64,000 nt of DNA, taken from Chromobacterium haemolyticum DSM 19808 (lineage in GTDB: Bacteria > Pseudomonadota > Gammaproteobacteria > Burkholderiales > Chromobacteriaceae). The translations under genes and the position numbers were made by a program. Below the pieces are notes generated by a model, which searched no databases, was not told where the DNA came from, and worked only from the letters and a program-made list of their open reading frames with translations. The stretch is taken from positions 1 to 64,000 of the forward strand of contig NZ_JONK01000014.1 of NCBI RefSeq assembly GCF_000711885.1. The letters are read 5' to 3'. Position 1 is the stretch's first letter; each line of letters begins with the position of its first letter. Shown here piece by piece: positions 62,896 through 64,000 of this stretch.

Positions 62896-63363
62896 TTAAG
62901 CGCCGGCCTCGCGCCGCATATCCACATGCAGGATTCCGCCGTCGTCGTAAGGCTCGGACACCGCGTGGAAACCGAAGCTCTCGTACAAGGTCTGCGCGTC
63001 GGTCTGCGCCGACAACATGATGGCCGCCTGGGGGAAATGCGCGCGGCACTGCGCCACCGCCTGCGCCAGCAGCGCCTTGCCCAGGCCCTGGCCGCGCGCC
63101 TCCGGCGCCACCACGACCCGGCCTATCGCCGCCGCGTCCGGGTATTTCTCCCCCGGCGCAATCAAGCGCGCGTAAGCCAGCAGCCGGCCGCCGTCGTCGT
63201 GCCCGGACAGGTGCAGACAGTGCACATCCACGCCGTCCACATCGCCGTAAATCGACTGCTGCTCCACAACGAACACCTGGTCGCGCAGCTGCAAGGCCCG
63301 ATACAACGCCAGCGGCGTAAAACCATCGAAACGGTGGCAGTGCCACGCAACTCGGTTTGCCAT
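62896..63363 (-). CDS. GNAT-family acetyltransferase (ElaA-like)
   Basis: 155 residues with the GNAT acetyl-CoA loop IGRVVVAPEARGQGLGKALL (R/Q-x-x-G-x-G/A) and the typical ElaA opening (FDGFTPLALYRALQLRDQVF, VVEQQSIYGDVDG). The substrate is unknown. The start at 63363 is chosen for its AGGGGAA site; a longer frame to 63621 overlaps the parC start region on the other strand and has no family match. It is divergent from parC and convergent with the aminopeptidase gene. Confidence 0.9.
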   Translation of the reverse strand: MANRVAWHCHRFDGFTPLALYRALQLRDQVFVVEQQSIYGDVDGVDVHCLHLSGHDDGGRLLAYARLIAPGEKYPDAAAIGRVVVAPEARGQGLGKALLAQAVAQCRAHFPQAAIMLSAQTDAQTLYESFGFHAVSEPYDDGGILHVDMRREAGA

Positions 63364-63529
63364 AGTAGAATTCCCCTGAACTGATTCATTATCATCGGCC
63401 GGCTTGCGGCGCGTCCGGGCCAAGCTTACGACAACGCGTCCTCGCCAGCTATAACCGTGAGGACAGGCTTTGCCGTGGCGCAAACGCCGGCCGATGAACG
63501 CTAACCGATTCACCTCCTGTCTTGCCCAT

Positions 63530-64000
<471 letters not shown>

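Overview
The window reads as a chromosomal segment of a GC-rich betaproteobacterium of the Chromobacterium type (Neisseriales). This is inferred from the housekeeping genes (metH, prfA-hemA, pdxH, parC) and the set of secreted proteases (M4 thermolysin-like, M28 aminopeptidase, S1 trypsin-like); no database comparison was possible. The right part (about 39.7-64 kb) is ordinary, very GC-rich core chromosome. The left part (about 1-39.5 kb) is visibly less GC-rich and is a mosaic accessory island ending beside a tRNA-Ala gene.

Layout. 0-4 kb: the end of an IS5-family transposase, then a type VI secretion pair on the minus strand (VgrG with a C-terminal adaptor-like extension, followed by a VRR-NUC nuclease effector). 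4.2-5.5 kb: a frameshifted tyrosine-phosphatase gene and an orphan XRE regulator with an operator-like palindrome. 5.7-13.4 kb: a complete type I Wadjet system (jetABCD) with a divergent WYL-domain regulator and a clear operator between them. 13.4-13.6 kb: a remnant of a second XRE gene homologous to the one at 5.2 kb, so Wadjet is bracketed by related XRE sequences. 13.9-20.5 kb: a 2204-residue protein with transglutaminase-like, SF1 helicase, Vsr-like nuclease and DUF3320 regions, very likely an antiphage effector.

20.7-22.2 kb: a plasmid-type replication module, with a TrfA-like initiator, a small ribbon-helix-helix protein and four 17-bp iterons at exact 22-bp spacing. 22.6-33.7 kb: a minus-strand defence block with a GIY-YIG protein, a YgjP-type metallopeptidase, HsdR, an unknown ParB-like ORF, HsdS, HsdM, an Abi_2/HEPN-like protein and an M-S fusion with degenerate methylase motifs. 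34-39.5 kb: a Tn7-like transposition operon (TnsA-TnsB fusion, TnsC, TniQ) ending about 230 bp from the 3' end of tRNA-Ala(CGC).

39.7-64 kb: core genes plus some special items: a YopT-type cysteine protease, two paralogous lipoproteins (one fused to a di-haem cytochrome c peroxidase), a trypsin-like protease, metH with a coupled DUF2878 gene, a MarR/MFS efflux pair with a perfect 22-bp operator, a LysR regulator, prfA-hemA, pdxH, M4 and M28 proteases, a GNAT acetyltransferase and the start of parC.

The most interesting aspects are the Tn7-like element with fused TnsAB beside tRNA-Ala, the plasmid replicon lying next to an anti-plasmid Wadjet system, the multi-domain helicase, the M-S fusion, and the YopT-like protease.
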